Shown here piece by piece: positions 1 to 12,514 of a stretch of DNA of 64,000 nucleotides. This DNA is from Paratinospora sagittata. Lineage: Eukaryota; Streptophyta; Magnoliopsida; Ranunculales; Menispermaceae. Numbering within the stretch: position 1 is the stretch's first letter; each line of letters begins with the position of its first letter. A program made the translations under genes and the position numbers. Below the pieces are notes generated by a model. That model made no database searches, was not told where the DNA came from, and saw nothing but the letters and a program-made list of their open reading frames with translations. The DNA is taken from NCBI GenBank assembly GCA_035771175.1, contig CM069600.1, forward strand, positions 4,492,629-4,556,628. The letters run 5' to 3'.

Positions 1-533
1 AAATCAGCGGCTTGAAAGCCATTGTATATCACTCTTCAACCACTAAAAACACATCAATAGAGCTAATTGTGCAGAACAGATATTCCAAATTGCAACTTCT
101 GCAACAAAAAAAATCACATCAAAAAGTTGATATTTGTAAATTTAACAAGATACAAGCAATTAATTAGCAGTCACTTTAGTAACTCAGGAAAAAAAAAAAA
201 CATGTCTTTTGAATTCTAAAAAGCTTTGTTTCACTACAAAAGCAGAACTTTTTGCCCCCCAACATCACCGTAAAAAAGAGCCTGCCTTTTTTCCCCCAAA
301 TTAAACATTGAAGAACAGATTTCCAAAGAAACAAACTCTCTATTGTAAGTTTCAGTGCAATTTGAACATCTTTTCATCCATTTCTGAACGTCTATAAATT
401 ACAGACAAAAAACAATTTAACATTCATAACAAACATAAAAGAGAAACATCGCCTTTACACACACGTTGTTTCTAACGTGATTCGAGACAATCTAGTAAAG
501 AAAACGTTTCTTTTGGTGGATCTCCTAACAAAG

Positions 534-567
<34 letters not shown>

Positions 568-1960
568 TAAAAAGCAAAAAGCACCTCAAATCTTGAACCA
601 GTTGAACAAACTAACGACGAAACGTAGTAAGCGTTGTTTCTTCAACCTACAAATCTAAAACTACAAACACAGAAAGATCGATACGTAAACCAACACTTCA
701 ACAACAACAACAAGAACATGAGAAGTTTCGATGAAGAAATGCAATAGATTAGATTTTCTCCGATTTGAGATAATAAAAAGAAGAATCTAACCTTTTGTGA
801 AGAAGGAATCGATCTCTGATTCTATTTCAGAATAGAATAATAACCTTTTTATTGTTTTATTTTATTTTTATTTTTATTTTGTCAGAGCCGCTTGACGAGT
901 AGCGGGACAAAAAACGAGAGCTTAGCGTCATGGCTTACGATTTCTAGTAAGGCTGCGCCAATAATTTTATGGAGCTTTTTTTGAAGTCAGAGAAACATTT
1001 ACAGCTTCATTTACAGCTTCATTTTGGTTTGAGTCGATCAATTTTTATTTTTATTTTTTTTTTGTAATTCAATTACTAGTATGCTTTGGATGGAAATTTT
1101 TTACAATTTATTTATTTTTAATCCCAGTAACGAAACGTAACACAAGGTTTAATGTTCTTACTCCACGTCAAAAAAATATTTTTTTCTAAAATACACTTAT
1201 ATGATTTGTCTAAACTATCTTTGAATTAATTTTATTTTTACCTAACTCTATCTTACTAAATTTACCTCATCATAAACTCGTATACTATTTATCATCTTCA
1301 TCCCACAAACCTTAAACCTTCGTCTTCATTTTATAAATTTTAAACCATTCTTCTATTTTAATGTTTATATTGCTACCTTTCTTTCCCTAAACACTCTTTA
1401 TAACATTTTACAGCCATTTTTAAGGTATTTTTTAGTGATTTATTCAAGTGTGTAGAAACTCAAAGTAATCAAAACATTCGATCTTCATGCCATTTAAAAG
1501 CATAATGGCGGATTGTTCAAATTGGGACAATATTTAACAAATTTTAATGAGTTTTTTGCGGTTTTTTTTTTTATGTATTATAAGTTTTAAATTAAAAAAA
1601 TTATCATCGATTCCAGCTTGCGTGCCCGAACCTATGACAGTAGGTTCGGTCGGATCCAACCAAATTTATGTATTAAGTTCAGTTAAATCCGATCGAACCT
1701 TAAATTTTCAAGTTTTTTTGAGGTGATACCCCTTTAGTAAGCTATGATGATAATCTAACTTGTTTGTTGGTATTTTTTATAGTTTTTGATGTAACTTGTA
1801 TGCCGATGTATTGTTAAACCCTGTATTGCTATCTATCGATGACAAACAGTATACTGACGCTTAAATAAAATGAAAGATAAGTTAAAATTAGCTCATATCA
1901 CGGACATAAATATATAATTATCATTCGAATATCTTCGAAAAAAATCAATATATAATTACG
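1..1960. other. AT-rich intergenic DNA; possible 5' leader of a minus-strand gene off the left edge
   Basis: No coding region is recognisable. On the minus strand, about 900 to 790 reads like a short untranslated exon ending in a plausible GT donor (ACAAAAG/GTTAGA near 790). Positions 1-790 would then be a leader intron. This is inferred from base composition and one splice-like site only. An ATA-type trinucleotide run lies at about 535-565. At 1615-1710 there are short Mutator/hAT-style repeats of TTCGGTC-like words. Nothing else stands out. Confidence 0.25.
535..565. repeat. (ATA)n microsatellite
   Basis: Uninterrupted trinucleotide run of AAT/ATA units. Confidence 0.9.
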
Positions 1961-2935
1961 TTATCATCAAGACATTGAGAAGTGTGAGTACTTTCAAATA
2001 AAAAAAAGACAATGAGGAGTTGCTTTCTAAAAGAATGAAGATCTAGGATCCTTTTTCTCCACTTTTTGTCCATCAAAAAGTAAGTCTTATTGGAAATATT
2101 TGTCGTATGTTTCGCACCCTTGTGAGTAAAGAGTTTTTGATAGGTTTTTTTAATCTATACTTTTGTGATCTTTATTATTGTGTGGTACTCCTTTTTCCTT
2201 TCCTTATTTTCAAATGATTCCTCCCATTAGCTTGTGTGTCAAGAGATGACTCTTATTAGTTATAGTCATCACACCAATCTTAATCTTAAGTTGGTTAGCA
2301 ATTTAGGTGATAGAACTTTGGGTTGGAGGACAACTTGGTTCAATTAACATGTTATATTAACATGCATATATTATTAGTTATATTAACGTGCTTTGGGCTC
2401 AAATTAAAATATACACAATCCTATTTAAAATCGAGTATAATACATTAAATTCGAAATACAAACAATAGTAAAGATTTCATGACAAAAATTTATTTATTAT
2501 ATTTATATTTTAAATCTCGTGATGAGATCACCGAATAAGATAGCGAAGTAGCTAGAACCTGTATTTATGATTCATAAAAATATAAGTTTGAGTCTTATCG
2601 TCAGGTAGAGTGGATGCGACCTTTGTCTGAAAAAAAATTTCTTGTGTCGTGAACTACATGTAGAGGCACCTACACATTTATTGTGATACAACACTCTATT
2701 TCCTAATTAAAGTTTGTCCCTGAGGGTTAGCCGATGGGCGGAAGGTGACTCATATGCTTCAGTTTACCTAAAAAAAAAACCCATAATGATATATTGATAC
2801 TAATTATAATTTAGATTTTTTTATTTTATTTGATTTTTTTTTTTTGTGGGGGTCAACATCGGAGTACAAATTGCCAAGTGGGCAACCCATTTTTATCATC
2901 TTCATCAAAGCAAGAACAATATTCCTCAAACTAAT
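1960..2935. repeat. Tandem segmental duplication, copy 1
   Basis: The segment is repeated at 3600-5268 in the same order and orientation. Shared landmarks are 'catcaagacattgagaag', 'ctccactttttgtccatc', 'gaacaatattcctcaa' and a segment ending in 'gggcaaccca'. Copy 1 lacks the MITE present in copy 2, so it serves as the empty site. It has no intact ORF. Its right end resembles the start of a retrotransposon gag fragment that runs further in copy 2. Confidence 0.75.
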
Positions 2936-2959
2936 AATTGTATCCTTAAACTAATAATT

Positions 2960-3355
2960 GTTAGATAGCGTTAAAAGAATTGAATAAGTTCACCCTTAAA
3001 CTAATAATTGTATCTTTAAGTACTCAGCATTTTAACTTAATTCTTACCTTTAAATCTTGACACATGGAGACTGTCACTTGAGACTTGTACCTTATTGGTA
3101 TGATTAATTAAAAAAACAATTTAATCTGTATAATGCTAGCTTTATGGTCAACAAACCTATTAGTGATGAAATTCTTTGATCTTCATTTTGCATATGTTTC
3201 AACTTCTACATCTAAATTAATTTAGTCTTCAATAATAGATATGTATTCATCCTTGTATATTAAATTTTAAGTGAAGGGTCCAATAGCAAAATAAAGAAGT
3301 AATAGATGTTAATATTCATCCTTGTTAAATTCAAATGAAAGATAAAAATACAAAA
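2960..3355. repeat. Duplicated segment, also present at 8345-8729
   Basis: The stretch from 'gttaaaagaattgaataag' to 'aaatgaaagataaa' recurs at 8345-8729, about 90 percent alike by eye, including 'cttgacacatggagactgtc'. Together with the 1960-2935/3600-5268 pair it shows that one unit of about 1.4 kb was duplicated in tandem. The second copy was later split by insertions. Confidence 0.75.
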
Positions 3356-3599
3356 GATATTAAGGATTCTTGGAATAGTTGTTGGAATTTAGCTGATTTT
3401 AGTGATGTTACCAAAGACTTTTATTTCTTGCTTAATGATTAATTTTCATCTTTGTCAAAAAAAAAAAAATTGTTACTAGTATTAGTATATTAATTTACTA
3501 ATTTAGCTATATATTATACTTTTTGAGCCCACTCTAATTCACATTTTTGATGTCATGCATTTTTATAAACCCTATGTACCCTTAATTTCATTTCAAATA

Positions 3600-5268
3600 T
3601 ATATATATAATTAAGTTAACATCAAGACATTGAGAAGCGTGAGTACTTAAAAAAAAAAAAGACACGAGGCTGCTTTTTCTCCACTTTTTGTCCATCAAAA
3701 AGTCAGTCTTATTGGAACTATTTGTCCAATTTTTTTTGTACCCTTGTGAGCAAAGATTCTTTTCTCTATACTTTTGTGATCATTATTGTCGTGTGGTACT
3801 CCTTCAAATGGTTCCTCCCATTAGCTTACCAGGACATAACCTCCTCTTATTAGTTATATTCATCACACCAATCTTAAGTTGCTTAGCAATAGGAACGGTT
3901 CAATTTGAATGGATTTAATACTCAAACTTAAAACAAATTAAATATAATTAATTTTAGTTCGATTTAGCTTAATCGATTTATTTTAAATTATCAAATAAAA
4001 TCAAACCCAACTAAACATAATCAGTTTGGTTCGATTTAGGTTGATCGGTTTAAAATTTTACATGTATATAAGATAATTTTAACTTTTTAATACATACTTA
4101 AAAGATTTGAAAATTATCTTTACTATATAAAAATGATTATATAATATTTTTAATAAAAATGTTTATATCATAAAAAAATTATAGATATTAAAAATAAATA
4201 TTAATAGTTTTAATTTTAAAATCGATTCAGTTTAATTTAGATCGATTTTCAAAGTCTCAAATCATAATTCGAGTCAAATCTATCAGTTTATATTTTTTTC
4301 AAACTTAAACCAAACCAAACTTATTAAAAAATTAAACCAAACACATTGGTTCGGTTCGATTTCACGGTTTGAACCAATCCATTGACACCCCAAGCTAGCA
4401 ATTTAGGTGGTAGATCTTTGGGTTTAAAGATAACTTGGTTCAATTAACGTCTTATATAATACATGCATATATAATGTGCTTTGGCTCAATGTGATTTTAA
4501 ATTCAGAGTCATTCATCTCTATTAAAATATTCACAATCCTATTTAAAACCATGTTTTTCTTGCTTGGATGTTAAAATGTATAATACATTAAATTCGAAAT
4601 GCAAACAATAGTAGAGATTTCATGACAAAAAAGTACATCATATTCATATTTATATTTATATTTAAAATCCCATGATGATATTACTAAATAAGATGCAAAC
4701 AATAGTAGAGATTTCATGACAAAAATGTATATCATATTTATATTTAAAATTCAATGATGATATCACCCAATAAGATGAGAATGTGGTTAGAACCCATACT
4801 CATAATTCATAAAGACATAAGTTCAAGTCTTGTCGTTAGGTAGAGTAGATGTGACCTTTGCCTGAAGAATAATTTCTTAAGTTGTAGATTATATATGAAA
4901 GCACCTACAAACACATTGTTGTACAACACTCTCTCCCCTAATTGAAGCTTGCCCTTAAGAGTTAGTCAGTGCGTATAAGCTAACTCAGATGCTCCACGTT
5001 ACCCAAAAGAAAAACCATAATGATATATTGATATTAATTATAATTTGGATATTTTTTTCTTTAATTTGTTTTTTTTTTTTTTGCCTTTTGATTTTCAGGT
5101 ATTTGGGTTAGTGCATCACCTTTGACAAACATATAATCAATGGTCTATAACTAATGTCTTTCATACTTTGAGGTGTGCTTTCTTTGTGGGGGACAACATT
5201 GAAGTACAGATTGCCAAATGGGCAACCCATTTTGATCATCCTCGTCAGAGCAAGAACAATATTCCTCA
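3600..5268. repeat. Tandem segmental duplication, copy 2 (contains a MITE)
   Basis: Counterpart of 1960-2935, lengthened by the insertion at 3891-4394 and by a short internal repeat near 4600-4720 ('caaacaatagtagagatttcatgacaaaaa'-type units). It runs into a gag-like stretch at its right end. Confidence 0.75.
3891..4394. mobile_element. hAT-like non-autonomous element (F1)
   Basis: The insertion is revealed by comparison with the duplicate at about 2290-2310, which reads straight through 'ttagcaatttaggtg'. In this copy the flanks are TTAGCAAT on the left and CTAGCAAT on the right, an 8-bp target duplication with one mismatch. The right end is ATTGACACCCC, the same terminus as the related element at 53044-53598. 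The left end is degenerate. The interior is full of 'tcggttt/aaaccga' words typical of this MITE type, and nothing is coded. Confidence 0.65.
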
Positions 5269-5431
5269 ACACAATCAACCTTCTCGCACTTACAATCCAA
5301 AATGAAGTAATCACTCAAGTTTTTCATGGAATGACCAACATGCGGTGATGCCTCCTCCTAGCTTACAAGTAAAGGAATAAGAGTCGTCATGGGAGTACTT
5401 ATTTGAGCTATACATGACAAAGATGAAGTGG
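5220..5431 (+). pseudogene. LTR-retrotransposon gag fragment (decayed)
   Basis: One plus-strand frame reads YNPK-stop-SNHSSFSW then QHAVMPPP and ESSWEYL. This resembles the YNPGW..HPNFSW stretch found near the end of Athila/Tat-type gag proteins. A TGA sits where Trp is expected, and another stop follows about 30 codons later. There is no start codon and no downstream pol. The C1 LTR interrupts it at 5432. Family assignment rests on this one motif. Confidence 0.4.
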
Positions 5432-7880
5432 TGTAACGACCCACTTTTCGTACCTGATGTTATGATGATGTGGACTGCTCAATACAAGGTTTTGTACACG
5501 TAGTCGAGGTGTATAATACCCGTATACTGTGTGTACGAGATATTTGAATAAATTTGTGTGTTTGATATGTATTAGTGTATAATGGTCTAATACATGAAAT
5601 AATTATGTGTTATGATCAATTAGATGTTGGCTGGCAAGAAGAAATATTGGCACGTGTAGTGTTGCTGGCATTGTGAATTGTCATATGTAAGACATATATG
5701 AGCTTGTTGGAAAGCTAAATTACACGTTTTGGCAAGTTAATTGAGCAATTTCAGCTCATTCTTGACTTGTTGGAGTGAAAGACTTGTAGAGAAAGGAAGA
5801 GGAAGAAGAAAGGAGAAGAAGAAGAAGATCAACTAGGAGCTCCAACAATCCAAGGTGAGTTTGAGTTATTTTGAGCTAGAAGTTGCATATTTGAGTTCCT
5901 TTCTTCATCTTGTATCACATATATAACATGCAAATGATTTCCTATGGTTAGAACTGAATCTGGAAATGAGGTTGTGGTGCTGGATTTTGATCAAATTGGT
6001 GGATTAAACCTTGAGAGAATGCTTGCTGGATAATTGGTAAGTAATTGATGTTCATTTCCTTGAATTTCCATGGCTGAAATGGGAATTTCAGACCTTGATG
6101 GGTAAGGGTTTGGAACCCATTTTCAGTGATTTAATTGAGGCTGGTGAATGGATGCTATGGATTAGATTTGGGTTAATTGGAAGCTCAAATCATGGTGGGT
6201 TGAATTCTTGTCCATTGGTGAGTGTTTTGATATGTAAAACACTGATTTTTCAGTGACTGATTTTGATTGTTTATTGTGTTTAATTGCTGGAAAATTGACC
6301 TTGAGTAATCTGTAATGGTGAATTTCAGAATTTGAGATATAGAATTGGGGCAATTTTGAGTTTGGTGATGAGCACAAATCTAGTTCATGAGCTGGGAATT
6401 TACAGAATTGGGAATACATTTGTAAGATGCTTCTTAATGTATTGAGATTAATTTGATGAATCAATGAGTAATTAGTGATTACATGATTAATTTGATAAGA
6501 AATTGAATGAATTCATGTATGATGTGTTGCCATGTTACATTGCAGAGATTTGCGTATTGAATTTGTGAAATTGTGAGTTTGGTGATGGGTACAAGTTGAA
6601 TACTTGTGGTGGAAAGTTAGAGAATTTGGGGGAAATCAAATGTATATTGTGAATTGATGAATTAGTGACTAATTGGTTATTTAATTGAATGATCAAGTGA
6701 TTAAATTCATTTTGCTGGAATTCATTTGTGTGTGTGCAATGTGTAATTTGCAGTGGGTTAATTATGAATTGGATGAGTATTTGTGAATACAATTGAAGTA
6801 TTGGTGAATTGGCGAAGAATTGTGGACTTAGGCAAAATTTTGTGGTTGTGAGTATTTCTCACTTTAATTCTCCATTTATAGCATTGTATATATGAAATTG
6901 AATTCTTGAATGATATGCATATCTTATATGTATGTGCATTGTATTTGTAATCATGAGCATGAAATTATACATTGGCATGACCTTGGGTGTTTGCATCAAC
7001 ACCTTGGCGTTATTGTCTTTCTACTCACTTGTTCTTCGAAAAAAAATGTGATTTTCGAATTACTGAAGAACGTGATGGTAGAGAGATTGATTGAGATAAT
7101 GCGCTAGTCTGAACCTACACGTGTGATGGGGGAAGTGTACGCAAATTCGCTGGTCTGAACCCATAGCGTGATAGGGGAAGTGTAGGCATGTATTATCTTG
7201 ATCTTCAACCTCCTGTTGAGGCTTTTCTAAAAATAATGCATGATGTTATGTTTAGTTAAAGCATGTATCATGTATACTTCAGTGATGCATTTAAATTTAT
7301 GAATGTTATTTCAAGTTTCATACGTGTCTTTCATAAATGCATATGTAGAGATTTTTGTGAAAAATATTCACTGAGCTAGTTGAGCTCATTCCATTTTCCC
7401 TTATATTTTTCAGGATCAGATCGTAAAGAAAAGGGCAAGGCTTAGAGTTGATGTACCTGCCTTACTTCTTTTAGATATGAGTTTTGATTTGTACATAAGA
7501 AAAATAGTAGAAGATATTTGTGTTTGAACTTTTGTTAGTGTATATAATTATCACAAATACTATGATATATAACATATAGCTCGTGATAAAATTTTGATCT
7601 GTATATGATAAATGGAATAATAATAAAATAACATTTTGAAGTTCCATGTTTATAGTAAGGATAGTCGAATCTTGTGAATTAGGTCGATGACCTTATATTC
7701 TTGACGATGATGCGATATTTCGATATTTAATTCAATTATCCTGATCATATACAAATTATGTCGTTGGATCGTATGTAACCTTCCGAGTAGAGGCTTATCA
7801 GTGTCTCATATTTTGTCGGGTTGTGACATTCTCTGGGGTACTGTGCCGGTCGTGACGTCACCCGGGAAGGGGTCGCGACA
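5432..7880 (+). mobile_element. Ty3/gypsy LTR, family C (C1), about 2.45 kb
   Basis: Starts TGTAACGACCC and ends GGGGTCGCGACA, the TG...CA termini of an LTR. It is co-linear with the solo LTR at 44560-46746; both share 'ttttcagtg', 'caccttggcgttattgtc'-like and 'gtcacccgggaaggggtc' stretches. The left flank is AGTGG but the base run after 7880 does not repeat it, because the palindromic element D1 starts within about 20 bp. Inside lies a tandem unit 'gtctgaaccca..gcgtga..gggggaagtgta' at 7108-7190. No primer-binding site or coding region follows, so this is a solo or truncated LTR. Confidence 0.8.
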
Positions 7881-7898
7881 ATACATAAGGCCTTTTTG

Positions 7899-8336
7899 TC
7901 ATACCCCAATATACAACACACCGCAATGTCTAGTACCCCGGAATGTGATGGGTACCTCATACCGAGCGTACCCCAACCATTATATACCACATAATATTGT
8001 CACATCCCAGTACACAGCCCACCGCAGTGTCTAATACCCCCGGAATCATTTGTCCATACTATTCATTCATGAATAGTGCAGGGCCTAGCTTAGTGGCTAC
8101 TCAGATTGCGAAATCAAACCTTAAGAGGTTTCGAGTTCGAATATGGGGGAGGCCCTGCACTATTCATGAATGAATAGTATGGACAAATAATCCTGGGGTA
8201 CTAGACACTGCGGTGGGCTGTGTACTGGGATGTGATAATATTATGTGGTATATAATAGCTGGGATACGCTCGGTATGAGGTACTCATAACATCTCGGGGT
8301 ACTAGACACTGCAGTGTGTTGTGTACTAGAATGTGA
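7899..8336. mobile_element. Palindromic composite element D1 with tRNA-like loop
   Basis: The left arm (7899-8085) and right arm (8151-8336) are near-perfect reverse complements. The outer ends read GTCATACCCC and ATGTGAC. Each arm is built of two related submodules containing 'ctagtacccc' and 'cacataatattgtcacatc'. Next to the loop is 'ttgtccatactattcattc', then 'catgaatagtgcagggcc'. The loop (8086-8150) is tRNA-like. It shares modules with D2-D4. It lies 18 bp after the end of LTR C1. Confidence 0.85.
8086..8150 (+). other. tRNA-like module in the loop of D1
   Basis: TAGCTTAGTGG matches the pol III A-box consensus TRGCNNAGNGG. About 40 nt later GGTTTCGAGTTCGAAT resembles a B box. It is not a functional tRNA by inspection: no acceptor stem is evident. 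The same module occurs in inverted pairs at the outer edges of D3 (28151-28222 and 28832-28902). Confidence 0.6.
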
Positions 8337-8344
8337 CTGGTGGT

Positions 8345-8729
8345 GTATTTTAGATGGAGTTAAAAGAATTGAATAAGTTCACCCTTAAACTAATAATTGT
8401 ATCCTTAAGTACTCAACATTTCAACTTAATTCTTACCTTTAAATCTTGACACATGGAGACTGTCACTTGAGACTTGTACATTATCGGTATGATTAATTAA
8501 AAAATAATTTAATCTGTATAATGCTAGCTTTATGGTCAGCAAACCTATTAGTGATGAAACTCTTTGATCTTTATTTTGTATATTTTTCAACTTCTACATC
8601 TAAATTAATTTTGTCTTGATATGTATTAATTCATCCTTGTATATTAAATTTAAGTGAAGGGTACAATAGCAAAACAAAGAAGTAACAGATGTTAATATTC
8701 ATCCTTGTCAAATTCAAATGAAAGATAAA
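8345..8729. repeat. Second copy of the 2960-3355 segment
   Basis: Co-linear with 2960-3355. It is interrupted at 8729 by a SINE, and the sequence resumes at 12501 with the 14-bp duplicated target. Confidence 0.75.
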
Positions 8730-8877
8730 CACGGTGTTGGTTCAGCGGTTCGTGCCTCAGGGTAGAGTGTGAAAAGGTCGTGATGTCACGGGTTCGAGAC
8801 GGGCTAAAGCCGAATTCACCTAGATTTCGATAAGTAGAAGTAGCACTTGCCACGTGTTGAGGAGACCTGAGCGATAT

Positions 8878-11800
8878 TGTAACACCCCGTAAATTTACTT
8901 AAATACATACGTTGAAGTACGCGTATATCGAGATGTAGAATATATGTATAAGTACATTTAAAGCTATGTGTACATGTGTCAAATGAACTTGACAATGTCA
9001 AAAGTCAGTTCGGAATGTGATTTTAAATAGAAATCGATTTACGACACGTGTATGTCTCATCTGGATTGAGTGTATAGAAGAAGAAGAGGAGGAATGAAGT
9101 AAGAAAAAAATAAAATAAAAATATATTACTGTTCACTTGCGGGTATTGTTCACCAAACAGTATTGTGAACAGTACTCAGATGGAAATATAAAAAAAAAGT
9201 TAAATGAGTTGCTGAATGAAAAAAAAATAGAGAGAAAACGAACGAAAAGGAAAGAAAGGGCAAAGAGAAGAAGGAGAAGAAGAAAAAGGGGAAACGCGAG
9301 ATTCGCGTGAAATTCGGACCTGCGGTAAGTGATTTTCACTCTCTTTCTTCGTGAAATTACTATATAAGCTAGATGTAAACTTTCTAGTGGAGTAATTTTT
9401 ACTGTGAGAGCCGTTTTACGACGTTTTGACAAATTTGGGTTTTGACCCAATGTGAATGAAATCCGCTAAAAAGGTAGAAAAACACTCCTTAGACGATAGG
9501 GACCACGAATATGTGGTTAGATTCCATTTCATGAGTTTTGGAGACCGTTTGACAATTTTAATACAATTTACATGTTTTGAATGAATAGTGACAAATATAA
9601 CTATGAACAGTGAGGTGAATAGTACTGTGAACAGTGATGTGAAGAGTGATTTGAAATCATAGAATCGTAGAGAACTGAATTCCGGACGTTTCGATGCTAA
9701 GATTGTGATTTTTGGATATGATTTGATAGTTTTAGTAACTAAGTATATGATGTCATGAAAATAGGATTTGGAAATCGATTTTCACTGTTCTTTCTTGTGG
9801 AAATATCTAGATTGCCTACAGAAACGATATAGTAGTTTCTTCAACTGCTTACGAGTCCTAAATGAATTTATTATTCATGATTTGAAGTGAGTTGAGAAAT
9901 TAAAGATGCAAATAGATATGAATACATGAAATTGAATTATGGAGTGATTGTGATAGGTTAAATTAGTTGGATAACTTGGAGTTGGACTCGAAAGCGACGA
10001 TGATTGGGTTTAAGTTGAACGTGTTGTACTGTGAGTATAGTTTTCTTGATTTGGTTCTTGTATGACATTGTACGCATATAAAATGTTTGATTGTATGCAT
10101 GTGATAGTTATATATAATGCATTGAGTTTTATGGATCATGCAAACTGATTTTAGAAATTGGAGTTTGTAATGATGTCATTTCGTTAGGAATTAGACCCGG
10201 ATGAGGTTTTGCGAGTCCTCATTGTCAGTAGGTCTGTCCTAACAAGGGTTGCGATCCTTGAAATGACTGTGAATTGGGTAATGAGAGGCTGTGGCTACCT
10301 TGTAACGGCCATACAAGGGTTAGACTCGCTCTCTTGCCTTGCGGATGAGGGAGATTGTGCATTGTGTTATAGAAAACTCATGAAATTTATGTTGTTGACA
10401 TGTATAATATATTCATTGAATGCTGCATGTGTTGAATAAGTGTTTGAAATGATTTTAAATGTCATATTTCTCTAAATGTATATAATTGTCATCTCAAGAA
10501 CTATATTCACTGAGCTGTTGTTTGCTCACTCCATTTGTGGCGACCCCGCACCCCGGACCACCAACCCCGCAGGGAATGGCGTGCGGAATGCCGGGGCAGG
10601 ACACCCGGTGTAGGCATCTCCGACCACTTCTCAACTCCCGTGAGGTGGTTGAAACCCTACGAGCCTTATCTCAAACAACGACATAATATCAAAAGGTACT
10701 AAACAAAACTACCCACCGTATTAATCATCAAAGACAAGAGATAATCCATAAAAATGAACCACAAATAAAATCATAATCCCTACAGTCCATTAAAATCGAC
10801 ATACACATAAAGTCCAAAATTGTGAGTACAAATAAAAATCGTCATATGCCCACATGGTCTATCTAACAAGTCCCAACTCACCCATACTACAATGTGGTAA
10901 GTGTTATAATTACATAATCCTAAATATAATACTTCATAATTTAAAACACAGTTCAATCAAAATGCCTTTCAACTCACATCGAGGCCTTGGATTCTCTCGC
11001 AGGCAATACCCTCAAGATATAATTACTCTTTTGCTCTTATTCGGGACAGAAGGACTTGAAAGAGGAAAATGAGGGTGAGCCAACGGTGCCCAGTGAATAG
11101 AATTCAAATATGCTATCAATACTCATCAATAAATATCATGTATGCATGTCAATGTGTAGCATGATTAAAAGCTCATAACATATAGATATCAAGCATTTAT
11201 AATAAGTTCGATGCAAGTAAAAGCTTATCAATTTGGATCCACATTCCACATGCATTGGGTTACTAGTGCACGTCTATTTCACCGTACCGTTGATCCCAAT
11301 CATGTTTTATTTGGGGTTACTAGTGCACGTCTATTTCACCGTACCATTGACCCCAATCATTTCCTTTCCTAAAACCCTCCTATGACAATGTTAAGTCCCC
11401 CTATTAGCCAGATAGATGGGCCCAACCAAAGTCATAAGGTTTTCTCAAATCAATGCATCATTCAAAACATTAGAACACATTCATGCTTTCAACATACAAT
11501 ATATATATATAAGTGATATGATGACATAAAAGATATAATCATAAATGAAGTCTACTCACAACCAAGCCTCGCGAGAGTATTTAACCACACACGACCACCA
11601 AACCGAATCAACCCAATCAAGATCCTGAAACATACATCAATATCCTACCATACATCAATTTCTATGCTCAATCATATAGACATTACACATCAACCCTAAA
11701 TCAGCCCACATATAAACAATAGGCCTAAATCCCATCTAATCCCATCATTCAACTCAAATCACATGACTTAGGCCTCTAATGCATAGTTCTCATTTATAAA

Positions 11801-12424
11801 CCATTCTATTAATCAAAAATACTGATTTTCAATTCCTTAGGCATAAACATGCCCAAATTGGGTCACTTGATCACAAGTAGGCCTAACCCATGATATGGTC
11901 ACAACCACTAAATTAGTAGCATAATCAACCCTAATCATGCTTAATTAAACATAAGTTGCATCAATTCAATGATTCTAGGCCAAAAGCATCAAAAGCCCCA
12001 AAATATGAAAATTTTCATACTTAGGCCATATTGCCGATTTACACTAGGTCACCATGTTCAGCCATGTATATCACTGATTTTGCATCATGGGTTCATCAAC
12101 AATGGCAACTAGGTCAAAGTTGGGATATATATATATATATATATATATATGTAATATCATCTAGATGGGATGTGTGAGCATATATATAGCTTAATATATT
12201 GGATGATGAAATGAAAATGTGATGTGTGAATGAATGGAATGATTATAGAAATCTATATTGGATTTGATTTGTGGTATATTAGGAAAAAAAATTTCTGTAA
12301 ATGTTGGGAAGGATTGTGAGACTACGTGAGGCTGACAGTGTATTATATACTGTATATGGATATGTACAGTGCATAGTACACTGTGTCGGTCATGACGTCA
12401 GCCTACGTCAGGGGCGTCGTGACA
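8878..12424 (+). mobile_element. Ty3/gypsy solo LTR, family A (A1), with nested insertion
   Basis: Starts TGTAACACCCCG and ends CGTCGTGACA. Flanks are GATAT and GATAC, a 5-bp target duplication with one mismatch. It is co-linear with the LTR parts at 28912-30428 and 32191-32507, and with the inverted solo LTR at 36393-38970. It is interrupted by another LTR remnant from 10536 to about 12130, which also replaced roughly 150 bp of family A sequence. The reading frames inside are not genes. Confidence 0.85.
10536..12130 (-). mobile_element. LTR remnant of another family nested in A1
   Basis: It begins abruptly with TGTGGCGACCCCG after family A sequence CCATT, and ends in the AT run before family A resumes at 'atcatctagatgggatg' (about 12160). 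On the minus strand the terminus reads GGTCGCCACA, as at an LTR 3' end. The opposite end is lost in the microsatellite at 12126-12150. It holds a 55-bp tandem duplication at about 11260-11365 ('gttactagtgcacgtc' units). No coding sequence is seen. Confidence 0.55.
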
Positions 12425-12514
12425 GATACAGTGTTGGTGTGAGATAAGTCGTCCGGAAGGAGCAGATACCCACATACGGAGTGGGGGGTATTGGGAAAAA
12501 AAATGAAAGATAAA

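Larger units (their letters stand above)
8730..12500 (+). mobile_element. tRNA-derived SINE, split by an LTR insertion
   Basis: The SINE proper is 8730-8877 plus 12425-12500, about 220 bp. It is flanked by a perfect 14-bp target duplication AAATGAAAGATAAA (8716-8729 and 12501-12514). The head has an A-box-like GGTTCAGCGGTT and a B-box-like TCACGGGTTCGAGAC, and the tail is a short A run. Solo LTR A1 interrupts it at 8878-12424. The enclosing duplication is known from 2960-3355, so the empty site is available for comparison. Confidence 0.85.

Noticed and set aside
8730..8830. Functional tRNA gene
   Set aside because: A- and B-box-like words are present, but there is no cloverleaf or acceptor stem; the 14-bp target duplication and A tail show a SINE.
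9133..9450. 105-codon minus-strand ORF
   Set aside because: It lies wholly inside solo LTR A1, is low-complexity (Phe/Leu/Ser-rich) and matches no family.
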